The notes under the pieces were generated by a model. That model was not told where the DNA came from and made no database searches. It worked only from the letters and a program-made list of their open reading frames with translations. 7,519 bases of DNA, taken from the NCBI GenBank assembly GCA_913064995.1, contig CAJYBL010000068.1, positions 1-7,519 of the forward strand, read 5' to 3'. This DNA is from an uncultured Alphaproteobacteria bacterium (GTDB taxonomy: Bacteria; Pseudomonadota; Alphaproteobacteria; Puniceispirillales; Puniceispirillaceae). Of the stretch, positions 1 to 6,879 are shown piece by piece (positions within the stretch are counted from its first letter, which is position 1; each line of letters begins with the position of its first letter). Made by a program: the position numbers and the translations under genes.

Positions 1-736
1 GGGTTGGGTGGTTATGACCTGCCTGTTTGGCGATATCGCCATCCATCAGAGTCCGCGCCGCCTGAAAATCGAGCATAAACATTTGCGACTGCAGCAGCGA
101 GGTCTGAACCCATTGCCCCTGATCCGAATGCGCTCGTTCCAGTAGCGCAATAAAAATACCCTGCGCAGCAAAAAGGCCTGCACAAAGGTCGGCAATTGGA
201 ATGCCAACACGCATTGGCCCTTCACCCGGCGCACCAGTAATTGACATCAGGCCGCCCATACCTTGGGCAATCTGATCAAACCCAGGGCGTGCGCTGTAGG
301 GTCCATCCTGACCAAAGCCGGAGATTGACGCATAAACTAGACGCGAGTTCGTTTTGGACAATGTTTTATAGTCAATGCCGAGCCGGTTTTTAACTTCAGG
401 GCGAAAATTCTCAACAATCACATCTGCTTTTGCCGCAAGCTGGCGAAAGATTTTCATTCCAGCTTCACTTTTCAGATTTAACGTCAGGCTGCGCTTGTTA
501 CGATGCAGGTTCTGAAAATCTGGCCCCTCACGCGGCCCACCAAGCTGGGCGTCATCTGCTGGTGTTTCAATCTTGATCACATCCGCGCCCCAGTCGGCCA
601 ACTGGCGGACACAAGTTGGACCCGAACGAACCCTGGTTAGATCAAGTACCAAATAGTCCTTCAGCGCGTTGCTGGCAGGCGGCGTTCTGGTACCAATCTG
701 ACCGGCATGGGTCGGGGCGTTTGATGATCTAGTCAT
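1..736 (-). CDS. Class III (CaiB/BaiF) CoA-transferase, N-terminal part, cut by the window edge
   Basis: Enzymes of this family move CoA from an acyl-CoA donor to a free carboxylic acid in the cytoplasm, through an aspartyl-CoA thioester. The visible 245 residues start MTRSSNAPTH and contain the family's opening motif near residues 28-57 (YLVLDLTRV, then LADWGADVIKIE), an HRNKRSLTLNL segment near 78-88, VIVENFRPEV near 107-115, and SGFGQDGPY near 139-147. Asp183 in IPIADLCAG aligns with the catalytic Asp of formyl-CoA transferase. The ATG at 736 has GGAG (743-746) six bases upstream. About 25 residues precede the core fold, slightly more than in the second copy at 5621-6835. The C-terminal 150 or so residues lie outside the window, so intactness cannot be judged. 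The gene lies downstream of the dehydratase on the same strand, but a 294-nt AT-rich gap suggests its own promoter. The substrate is unknown. Confidence 0.93.
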   Translation of the reverse strand, partial: MTRSSNAPTHAGQIGTRTPPASNALKDYLVLDLTRVRSGPTCVRQLADWGADVIKIETPADDAQLGGPREGPDFQNLHRNKRSLTLNLKSEAGMKIFRQLAAKADVIVENFRPEVKNRLGIDYKTLSKTNSRLVYASISGFGQDGPYSARPGFDQIAQGMGGLMSITGAPGEGPMRVGIPIADLCAGLFAAQGIFIALLERAHSDQGQWVQTSLLQSQMFMLDFQAARTLMDGDIAKQAGHNHPT

Positions 737-798
737 TTAAGTCTCCAAAATCAGGTCAGCAAGTTAAAAAATCAAGTTGCGGACTGTAATACCCACAT

Positions 799-804
799 AA
801 TATA
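799..804 (-). promoter_or_regulatory. Possible -10 box for the left CoA-transferase gene
   Basis: Read on the minus strand these bases are TATATT, one step from the TATAAT consensus, about 62 nt before the ATG at 736. No convincing -35 hexamer lies 16-18 nt upstream. A second candidate, TACAAT at 912-917 on the minus strand, is a good -10 match but also lacks a clear -35. Weak call based only on motif and position. Confidence 0.2.
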
Positions 805-912
805 GCCTCGGTAGACGCGGATCTTCCAGATTAAACTCATATCTAATTTTCGCTGACGGTTGCTGTGCGACGCCAGATTTTGCAATGTAATGAATGGCAA
901 TACGTGACAAGA

Positions 913-953
913 TTGTATTTTAGGTCTAATTTTTTGAATACAAAAAACTGTAT
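913..953. promoter_or_regulatory. Clustered inverted repeats, possible regulator binding site
   Basis: TTGTATT (913-919) and AATACAA (937-943) form 7-bp inverted arms 17 nt apart. ATACA (938-942) and TGTAT (949-953) form a second pair 6 nt apart that shares the middle half-site. Half-sites of this TTGTAT/ATACAA type resemble operators of FadR-subfamily GntR regulators, which often control organic-acid catabolism; that link is inference, and no regulator gene is in the window. In AT-rich DNA such repeats also arise by chance. Confidence 0.3.
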
Positions 954-1030
954 CTAGTCAAGTATTGTGTTTGGTTTTTTCAAAGTCAGCAAACGATCAT
1001 TTGGCAACCAGCAATACGCTCTGAGCCCGA

Positions 1031-2758
1031 TCATGAAAGCGGCGTCTTTGCGCTGTATGGCCTTTTAGTCATAAAGTTGAAATCAACCCCTTCACCTGCC
1101 TGATTGACCTGATCCATATATAGTTTTTTATAGCCGCGATCGGCTTTCACCGTTGCCGGCGGCTGCCAATTAGCGCGGCGGCGTTCAATTTCATCGGCCG
1201 GCACAAGCAGGTCAAGCATACGGTTTGGCACATCAAGCCGGATTTGATCACCAGTTTCAACCAGCGCCAATGGCCCCCCAATTGCGGCCTCGGGGCTGGC
1301 ATGCAGAACAATAGTTCCAAAGGCGGTACCACTCATCCGGCAATCCGATATCCGAACCATATCCTTGACCCCAGCTGTTGCCAGCTTTTTTGGGATTGGA
1401 ATATAGCCTGCCTCAGGCATGCCCGGCGCGCCTTTTGGCCCAGCATTTCGAAGGATCAAAACACTGTCTTTGGTGACATCCAAATCTGCCATATCAATCC
1501 GATTCGCCAGATCTTCCAGTGAATCAAAAACCATTGCGGGCCCCTGATGCGTCAATAAATCAGGTGAACAGGCCGATTGTTTGATAATTGCCCCATCCCC
1601 TGCCAGATTGCCACGCAAAAAAGCGATGCCACCACCAGCATGAATCGGATCATCAAGGCTGCGAACCACCATTTGCGGAAAGGCCGCTGGCATGGCATCA
1701 ATCTCTTCGCCAAGCGTTCGCCCTGTGACTGTGAGGCAACCAAGATGCAAAAGTGGCTTTAACGCGCGCAAGATTGGCGCCATACCCCCGGCGCGGTGCA
1801 GATCATCCATATAGAATTGGCCATTTGGTTTCAGATCAACCAACACCGGCGTATCAACGCCAAGCGCATCAAAGGCTGGCAAATCAACCTCGATGCCAAG
1901 CCTTCCTGCCATCGCGGTCAGATGGATAATGCCATTGGTCGAGCCGCCAATTGCCAACAACACCCGCAAGGCATTTTCAAATGACTTTGGCGTCATAATC
2001 TGTGACGGGCGTATTTGGTCTGCCGCCAAAGCCATCGCCCGCGCGCCAACCATTTCGGCATGGCGCAACCGGTCAGCAACCACCGCCGGAATTGTGGCAC
2101 CCCCGGGCAACATCATGCCAAGCACCTCGGTCATGCAAGCCATTGTGCTTGCCGTTCCCATCACCCCGCATGTTCCGGCGGTTGGCACCAGCTTGCCTTC
2201 AATTTCATTAATCTCGGCATCATTGATGCGACCGCCACGATAATCGCCCCAGAAACGGCGGCAATCAGTACAAGCGCCAACGCGCTGATCACCAACGGTT
2301 CCCGACAGCATCGGACCCGTGACAAGCTGAATGGCTGGCACATCGGCACTGGCCGCCGCCATAAGCTGGGCTGGCACGGTTTTGTCGCAGCCGCCAATAA
2401 GCACACAAGCATCCATTGGCAGAGCGCCGATCATTTCTTCGGTATCCATTGCCATCAAATTGCGGAAATACATGCTGGTTGGAAAGGCAAAGGCCTCATG
2501 CAATGAAATTGTCGGAAATTCCATTGGCAAGCCACCGGCAAGCATGACCCCGCGTTTCACCGCCTCGACCAGTTTTGGCACATTGGCATGGCAGGCATTA
2601 TAATCTGAATAGGTGTTGGCAATCCCAATCACCGGACGCGCCAGCGCGTCATCACTATAGCCCATTGCCTTTATAAAGGCCTTGCGAAGATAAAGTGAAA
2701 ATGCCTCATCGCCATATCGGGTTAGGCCGCGCTTCATGCCTTTTTGCTGGTCACTCAT
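1031..2758 (-). CDS. IlvD/Edd-family [2Fe-2S] dehydratase, sugar-acid dehydratase type
   Basis: This cytoplasmic enzyme should remove water from a 2,3-dihydroxy acid to give a 2-oxo-3-deoxy acid. Numbered from the chosen start it has 575 residues. Three cluster cysteines are present: Cys56 (NTYSDYNACHANVP), Cys124 (GGCDKTVPAQ) and Cys197 (TAGTCGVMGTASTMA). Glu88 (HEAF), Asp125 and Lys126 fit the Mg ligands, the Lys being the one carbamylated in L-arabonate dehydratase. Ser476 in SDCRMSGTAFG fits the catalytic serine. Spacing of these residues follows L-arabonate/D-xylonate dehydratases closely, and the length fits that branch better than the 616-residue E. coli biosynthetic IlvD; sugar-acid or related catabolic use is therefore favoured over valine/isoleucine synthesis. 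The ATG at 2758 (MSDQQKGMKRG) is chosen because GAGG lies six bases upstream; the in-frame ATG at 2770 has no ribosome site. Divergent to the ThDP enzyme at 2955. Exact substrate uncertain. Confidence 0.94.
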   Translation of the reverse strand: MSDQQKGMKRGLTRYGDEAFSLYLRKAFIKAMGYSDDALARPVIGIANTYSDYNACHANVPKLVEAVKRGVMLAGGLPMEFPTISLHEAFAFPTSMYFRNLMAMDTEEMIGALPMDACVLIGGCDKTVPAQLMAAASADVPAIQLVTGPMLSGTVGDQRVGACTDCRRFWGDYRGGRINDAEINEIEGKLVPTAGTCGVMGTASTMACMTEVLGMMLPGGATIPAVVADRLRHAEMVGARAMALAADQIRPSQIMTPKSFENALRVLLAIGGSTNGIIHLTAMAGRLGIEVDLPAFDALGVDTPVLVDLKPNGQFYMDDLHRAGGMAPILRALKPLLHLGCLTVTGRTLGEEIDAMPAAFPQMVVRSLDDPIHAGGGIAFLRGNLAGDGAIIKQSACSPDLLTHQGPAMVFDSLEDLANRIDMADLDVTKDSVLILRNAGPKGAPGMPEAGYIPIPKKLATAGVKDMVRISDCRMSGTAFGTIVLHASPEAAIGGPLALVETGDQIRLDVPNRMLDLLVPADEIERRRANWQPPATVKADRGYKKLYMDQVNQAGEGVDFNFMTKRPYSAKTPLS

Positions 2759-2764
2759 TTCATG

Positions 2765-2768
2765 CCTC
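2765..2768 (-). promoter_or_regulatory. Ribosome binding site deciding the dehydratase start
   Basis: GAGG on the minus strand sits six bases upstream of the ATG at 2758. The alternative ATG at 2770 would place this site inside the gene and is itself preceded by CATCTAATTT, with no purine-rich site. The shorter start is therefore preferred. Confidence 0.55.
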
Positions 2769-2788
2769 ATAAATTAGATGACCCGAAA

Positions 2789-2797
2789 ACTATAGCA
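2789..2797 (-). promoter_or_regulatory. Extended -10 promoter element for the dehydratase gene
   Basis: The minus strand reads TGCTATAGT, a TG-N extension joined to a -10 box matching TATAAT at five of six positions. Extended -10 promoters can work without a good -35, and none is evident here. Transcription would start near 2782, giving a leader of about 24 nt to the ATG at 2758, which again suits the shorter dehydratase start. Confidence 0.4.
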
Positions 2798-2857
2798 AGG
2801 AATGGGCAATTTGGTTTGCAGTTTTTTCGTCCCTCACCAGCGATCAATCGGTCAAAC

Positions 2858-2881
2858 GCTTTTCGCTTGATAGCGTAAAGC
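2858..2881. promoter_or_regulatory. 24-nt imperfect palindrome in the divergent promoter region
   Basis: GCTTT (2858-2862) pairs with AAAGC (2877-2881), and CGCT (2864-2867) pairs with AGCG (2872-2875), around a TGAT centre, with a single T-T mismatch between the two blocks. The element overlaps a -35-like TTGATA (2867-2872) pointing toward the ThDP enzyme gene and lies about 70-90 nt upstream of its start. Its position between two divergent catabolic genes suits an operator acting on one or both, but no regulator is present in the window to assign. Confidence 0.4.
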
Positions 2882-2954
2882 CAATGCGCCAAGCTTTAGT
2901 TCACCTTTGCCCTGTAACTGGCAATGGCCTTTTCACCTTTTATCGAGTCTTGCA

Positions 2955-4571
2955 ATGTCTTCAGCTTCTTCTGCTCTTATTCAAACGCTTGCCAATAACG
3001 GGGTTGAGGTGATTTTCAGCCTTTCCGGCAATCAGATCATGCCACTTTATGATGCTTGTATTGATGCGAATATCCGCATCATCCATACCCGCCATGAAGG
3101 CGCTGCCGTCTATATGGCCGAGGCCTATGCCCAGCTATCGGGCAAGCTTGGTGTGGCATTGGTGACAGCGGGGCCTGGATTGCTAAATGCGGTATCGGCA
3201 CTTTATTCGGCAGCGCGATCAGAATCCCCGATCTTGCTCATCAGCGGCGATGCTGGTCTTGGTATGGATGGACGCGGCGGCTTTCAAGAGCTTGATCAAT
3301 GTGCGATAACCACGCCAATCACCAAACATTCAGCACGGCCACTAAATGCTGCGGCGATTTTATCTGATCTCGATCATTGTATTGCAACCGCGCTTGGCGG
3401 CACGCCCGGCCCAACACATCTGGCACTTGCCTTTGATCTATTATCGCAAACAAACGGCCTTGATGCTGCCAAGCAAGTGAACTTACCGCCAGCCAATGCC
3501 ATGCGCCAAAATGATCTTGAAACCGTCATCAAGGCGATTGATGCGGCCAAACATCCGCTTATCATGACCGGCCCACAGGCAAATCACACCCGCCAGCCAA
3601 CCGCCAATACCGCGCTTGAGGCGGCGTTAGGATTGCCGATTATCTGTCTAGAATCGGCACGTGGCCTTTCCGATAGTTTTTATGGCGATCTAACAGCAAC
3701 ACTGAAATCAGCCGATCTGATTATTCATCTTGGGAAGCTGGCCGATTATTCAACCGGCCTTCATGCCAGCAGCCGCATTACCAAAGGCACGCCAATCATC
3801 TCGATCCTGACCGATGATCAAACCGCGCCGATGCCAGCCCATGACGATCATCCAATCACGCTTATCCGCACCGGCAATATTCCCGCCAGCATGACCCAGC
3901 TTGCCACAGCGATTACTGATCAGGAAATTACCGTTTGTGATGCCGATTGGCCAGCTGCCGTCACCGCATCAATCACCCGCCGCCTTGAATGGCAGGCAGA
4001 CGATCAAGGTCGCCATCCGGCCGCCCTTACCACGCAATTACAATCTGCAATCAATCAGGCTGCATCACCAATTCTCATCGCCGATGGCGGCGAATTCTGT
4101 CAATGGGTGCAGGCTGGCTGCATTGCCCCGCGCCGCATGATCAATGGACCATCAGGCGCGATTGGTGGTGGCATTGCCTATGCAATTGGCGCCAGCATTG
4201 CCTGCCCTGAAGCCGAAATTTTTCTGGTCATGGGCGATGGAACCGCCGGTTTCTATCTTGGTGAAATCCATACCGCGGTCAGAACAAACGCCAATATCAC
4301 GGCAATCATTGGCAATGATTATCGCTGGAATGCCGAGGTGCAAATCCAGATTGACACCTATGGGCCAGATCGTGTCTATGGCTGCGACCTTGATGAAAAG
4401 GCCGATTATGCCGCGGCCGCGATTGGGCTTGGCGCACAGGGGCAAAATGTGTGGCCAGATGATGATCTGGATGCCGCGCTTCGCAACGCCAGCGCATTTC
4501 AGGGACCCACCGTGTTGAATGTGTTGATTGATGGGCAGGCCGCACCAAAATTCACACCCATGAAACTTTAG
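2955..4571 (+). CDS. Thiamine-diphosphate-dependent enzyme, acetolactate synthase large-subunit-like
   Basis: Members of this family decarboxylate or ligate 2-oxo acids using ThDP and Mg. The 538-residue protein shows the three-domain plan: N-terminal pyrimidine-binding domain (about 1-165) with catalytic Glu48 in RHEGAAVYMAEAYA and the TAGPG loop at 71-75; central domain (about 185-320); C-terminal PP-binding domain (about 355-525) with GDGT at 427-430. The usual NN closing the Mg motif is GND (453-455), so Asp455 takes the place of the standard Mg-ligand Asn; GND is also found in ILVBL-like relatives, so activity need not be lost. No small regulatory subunit is nearby, which argues against a standard biosynthetic acetolactate synthase. 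The ATG at 2955 (MSSASSALIQ) matches family N-termini; an in-frame TTG at 2907 would add an unlikely 16 residues. The ribosome site is weak (GAG near 2945). It is divergent from the dehydratase, whose 2-oxo acid product is a plausible but untested substrate. Confidence 0.94.
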   Translation: MSSASSALIQTLANNGVEVIFSLSGNQIMPLYDACIDANIRIIHTRHEGAAVYMAEAYAQLSGKLGVALVTAGPGLLNAVSALYSAARSESPILLISGDAGLGMDGRGGFQELDQCAITTPITKHSARPLNAAAILSDLDHCIATALGGTPGPTHLALAFDLLSQTNGLDAAKQVNLPPANAMRQNDLETVIKAIDAAKHPLIMTGPQANHTRQPTANTALEAALGLPIICLESARGLSDSFYGDLTATLKSADLIIHLGKLADYSTGLHASSRITKGTPIISILTDDQTAPMPAHDDHPITLIRTGNIPASMTQLATAITDQEITVCDADWPAAVTASITRRLEWQADDQGRHPAALTTQLQSAINQAASPILIADGGEFCQWVQAGCIAPRRMINGPSGAIGGGIAYAIGASIACPEAEIFLVMGDGTAGFYLGEIHTAVRTNANITAIIGNDYRWNAEVQIQIDTYGPDRVYGCDLDEKADYAAAAIGLGAQGQNVWPDDDLDAALRNASAFQGPTVLNVLIDGQAAPKFTPMKL

Positions 4572-4612
4572 CCAATAAAATGGTAAAGACTGGCGAAGGC
4601 CGCGCTCTGCTG

Positions 4613-5569
4613 CTAGGCAAAGCTGGCTTCGCGTGCTCGCACCAACGCCACTAATGTGTCATTATAAGGTGTCTTGATTCCCATCTCACGCCCAAGCACC
4701 GGCACCATGCCATTGATGGCATCGATCTCGGATCGCTTGCAAGCGAGATGGTCAAGCCGCATTGACGGGCTAGCATGTGGCATATCAGCAGCAAATTTAA
4801 CCCCATAGGCGACCGCGTCATCAAAGGAAAAGGCAATATTTTTTGCCAGCCCAATTTCATAGGCTTCAAGCATACAGCCAAGCGCAACAATGCGCCTATC
4901 TTCATCACTGAAAAGCTCGCCAATTGTGCAGTCAAACGCCACCGATGGTGCGCTGCACATCACATTGCAGATGAATTTTTCCCAAACAAGTTGATGAATA
5001 TCGGCAAAGGCGGTGGCCTTGAAACCGGCGGCCTGCCAAAGCGATTCAATCCAGGCCAGCCGATCAGTCATGCCGCCACCCATTTCACCAATCCGGATTT
5101 GCCGCATCGCATTATGATGAATATGACCTGGCCCCTTAATTGAGGCACCAAAGCCTTCAGCAACGCCAAGCAACACATTATCGGTTGGCATATATTGGGC
5201 AATCCTATCGCCAGCGCCAAGCCCGTTCTGAATAGTCAGAACCAGCGAATCCGGCTGCATGACTTTGGCAATTTCTGCCGCAGCCCCACCAACGCCATTG
5301 GCTTTGGTGGCAATCACAAAAAGATCAATCGTGCCAAGATCGGCAATCTGATGAATCGCGGTAATGCCGCCAATAACCCGGTCACCACTCGCGCCTTCTA
5401 AATGAAGACCCGTTTTGCCGATGGCGGTAATATGTTCCTGCCAAAGATCAACAACTGATATTTGATATCCGGCTTCGGCGAACAGTCCTGCATAAACCGA
5501 CCCCATTGCACCTGCACCAACAATGGCGATGCGCGGCACATCCTTGTTTTTAGAACTTAATTTTGTCAC
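4613..5569 (-). CDS. Ketopantoate reductase (ApbA/PanE)-family oxidoreductase
   Basis: This family reduces 2-oxo acids to 2-hydroxy acids with NAD(P)H in the cytoplasm. The 318-residue protein has a Rossmann motif GAGAMGS at 18-24, the hallmark TIQNGLG at 112-118, Lys198 and Asn202 in LVWEKFICNV, and SM at 269-270 followed by Glu281 and Asn286 in SEIDAING; these match the Asn, Lys, Ser and Glu of E. coli PanE. Asp41 closes the second Rossmann strand (SVVDLW) where PanE has an NADP-phosphate-binding Arg, which suggests a preference for NAD. With the catabolic neighbours, that favours a 2-oxo/2-hydroxy acid dehydrogenase over pantothenate synthesis. The start is GTG, supported by a strong ribosome site. 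It lies 51 nt behind the CoA-transferase in the same direction, probably last in that operon, and converges with the ThDP gene across 41 nt. The true substrate cannot be named. Confidence 0.92.
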   Translation of the reverse strand: MTKLSSKNKDVPRIAIVGAGAMGSVYAGLFAEAGYQISVVDLWQEHITAIGKTGLHLEGASGDRVIGGITAIHQIADLGTIDLFVIATKANGVGGAAAEIAKVMQPDSLVLTIQNGLGAGDRIAQYMPTDNVLLGVAEGFGASIKGPGHIHHNAMRQIRIGEMGGGMTDRLAWIESLWQAAGFKATAFADIHQLVWEKFICNVMCSAPSVAFDCTIGELFSDEDRRIVALGCMLEAYEIGLAKNIAFSFDDAVAYGVKFAADMPHASPSMRLDHLACKRSEIDAINGMVPVLGREMGIKTPYNDTLVALVRAREASFA

Positions 5570-5575
5570 CTGCTA

Positions 5576-5581
5576 CCCCCT
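5576..5581 (-). promoter_or_regulatory. Strong ribosome binding site ahead of a GTG start
   Basis: The minus strand reads AGGGGG six bases before the GTG at 5569. No ATG offers a better start for this reductase: the Rossmann motif begins only 17 residues in, so later starts would cut into the fold. The site therefore fixes the GTG as the likely start. Confidence 0.6.
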
Positions 5582-5620
5582 TTGACCTGAAATAAAAACA
5601 TGACCATCAAAAATAGAAAT

Positions 5621-6835
5621 TTAGCCATCAGCCTGAATAACCGTTCCAGCAGTGATCAAGGCGTCAATTTCAGCGTCATCAAGCCCTGCCACACCAAGCA
5701 CCTCACGCGTATGTTCGCCAAGTATTGGTGGCAAACAAGCCACACCGACATCGCTTGACCGGCTGAATTTAATTGGTGATGCCAACCCCTGATAATCATC
5801 TATTTCAAGCACCATTTCGCGCTCGGCTGTTTGCGGATGCAATAATGCTTCTTCAATATTGCGAACCGGCCCAGCTGGCACACCAGTAGCAAGCAAAGTT
5901 TCGGCAAATGATGCGCCATCAACCTTGGCCAGTGCCGTCGTCAAAAGATCGGTCAATGCGGCGCGATTAACAACGCGATCGGCATTATCGGTAAAGCGCG
6001 GATCATCGGCAATTTCACTTTCACCAAGCGCATCACAGAAACGCCGAAATGCGCGGTTATTACCAATGCCGATGAAAATGTCATTTGTCGCGGTTGCATA
6101 TTTATCATAGGGCGAAATATTCGGATGCGAATTGCCGGTGGCGGTTCCGGGTTTCTTGCTCAGAAAATAATTGGCATTATGCGGATGCATCAGCGCCAGC
6201 GCCGAATCATAAAGCGTCATATCAATATATTGGCCAAGGCCTGAATTCTGGCGTTCGTGAAGCGCCATCAAAATGCCAATCACGCAATAAAGGCCGGTCC
6301 CCATATCAACGATTGGCGCACCAAGGCGAACCGAGCCGCTTTCGGCCATGCCGTTAATCGACATCATACCCGTCATCGCCTGAACCACAGCGTCATATCC
6401 TGGCGCACCACCAAGCGGCCCCGCCTCACCAAAGCCCGAAATCCGGCAATGGACAAGCCGTGGAAACCGGTTTTTTAAAACTGCCTCATAGCCAATGCCC
6501 CATTTTTCCAGCGTGCCCGTTTTAAAATTATCAATCAGTACATCGGCATCTTCAAGAAGCCGTAGCAAAAGATCGCGCCCCGGCACGCTGGCAAGGTCGA
6601 TCACAACCGATTTTTTATTCCGGTTCACATTGATGAAATAGGACGCCATATCGCGCGCAAAAGGTGGTCCCCAGCCGCGAACCTCATCCCCGGCTACCGA
6701 TTCAATCTTGATGACATCGGCGCCATGATCGGCAAGAATTTGCGTTGCATAAGGCCCGCCTAAAACACGGGTCAGATCAATCACCTTGACACCATCAAGC
6801 GCATGCTGACCCAGAATTGGTTTTGCATTTGTCAT
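5621..6835 (-). CDS. Class III (CaiB/BaiF) CoA-transferase, complete
   Basis: It should transfer CoA between an acyl-CoA donor and a carboxylate by the aspartyl-CoA mechanism. All 404 residues are present, the normal family length. The N-terminal core has VKVIDLTRVLGGPYA (16-30) and LADHGADVIKIE (34-45); NRNKKSVVIDL is at 71-81, VLIDNFKTG at 99-107 and CRISGFGEAGP at 130-140. Asp177 in APIVDMGTG is the expected catalytic nucleophile. The C-terminal part has GVPAGPV (318-324) and the usual ILGEHTREVL ending (371-380). The ATG at 6835 has AGGAGA six bases upstream. It sits 44 nt behind an acyl-CoA dehydrogenase and 51 nt ahead of the ketopantoate-reductase-like gene, all in one direction, so an operon is likely; its promoter would lie beyond the window. 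The dehydrogenase plus CoA-transferase pairing recalls CaiA/CaiB, but the substrate cannot be inferred. It shares family motifs with the partial copy at 1-736 but is clearly a different protein. Confidence 0.96.
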   Translation of the reverse strand: MTNAKPILGQHALDGVKVIDLTRVLGGPYATQILADHGADVIKIESVAGDEVRGWGPPFARDMASYFINVNRNKKSVVIDLASVPGRDLLLRLLEDADVLIDNFKTGTLEKWGIGYEAVLKNRFPRLVHCRISGFGEAGPLGGAPGYDAVVQAMTGMMSINGMAESGSVRLGAPIVDMGTGLYCVIGILMALHERQNSGLGQYIDMTLYDSALALMHPHNANYFLSKKPGTATGNSHPNISPYDKYATATNDIFIGIGNNRAFRRFCDALGESEIADDPRFTDNADRVVNRAALTDLLTTALAKVDGASFAETLLATGVPAGPVRNIEEALLHPQTAEREMVLEIDDYQGLASPIKFSRSSDVGVACLPPILGEHTREVLGVAGLDDAEIDALITAGTVIQADG

Positions 6836-6879
6836 TTATTGTCTCCTATGCCCTTTGGCCAAGATATCGCACCAGCATG

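Larger units (their letters stand above)
737..1030. other. AT-rich intergenic region between dehydratase and left CoA-transferase
   Basis: This 294-nt stretch has no credible coding frame. It is much richer in A/T than its neighbours: 44 of the 60 bases at 901-960 are A or T. It follows the stop of the dehydratase and precedes the start of the left CoA-transferase, both on the minus strand, so it most likely holds the latter's promoter and control sites. Two inverted repeats of TTGTAT/ATACAA type cluster at 913-953. No GC-rich hairpin followed by a T-run was found after the dehydratase stop, so no intrinsic terminator is called. Confidence 0.7.

Noticed and set aside
46..234. Short minus-strand frame of 62 codons
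   Set aside because: It lies inside the left CoA-transferase gene in another frame, and its product is Arg/Cys-rich with no recognisable features.
1001..1030. Possible terminator after the dehydratase stop
   Set aside because: Only weak pairing (CAAAT with GTTTG) is seen and no T-run follows in the minus direction.
1893..2603. Several overlapping plus-strand frames of 69-163 codons
   Set aside because: They are antisense to the well-supported dehydratase, which has all its cluster and catalytic residues in the other frame.
2907..2954. N-terminal extension of the ThDP enzyme from TTG at 2907
   Set aside because: The extra 16 residues do not resemble family N-termini, the start is TTG without a ribosome site, and the ATG at 2955 starts exactly where the family fold starts.
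4144..4548. Overlapping frames of 80-124 codons on both strands
   Set aside because: They overlap the ThDP enzyme's C-terminal domain, whose cofactor motif is intact; their products look like out-of-frame translation.
4593..4632. Possible terminator hairpin between the converging ThDP and reductase genes (GCGAAG with CTTCGC)
   Set aside because: The arms have a long, unpaired loop and a bulge, overlap the reductase coding end, and are not followed by a T-run on either strand.
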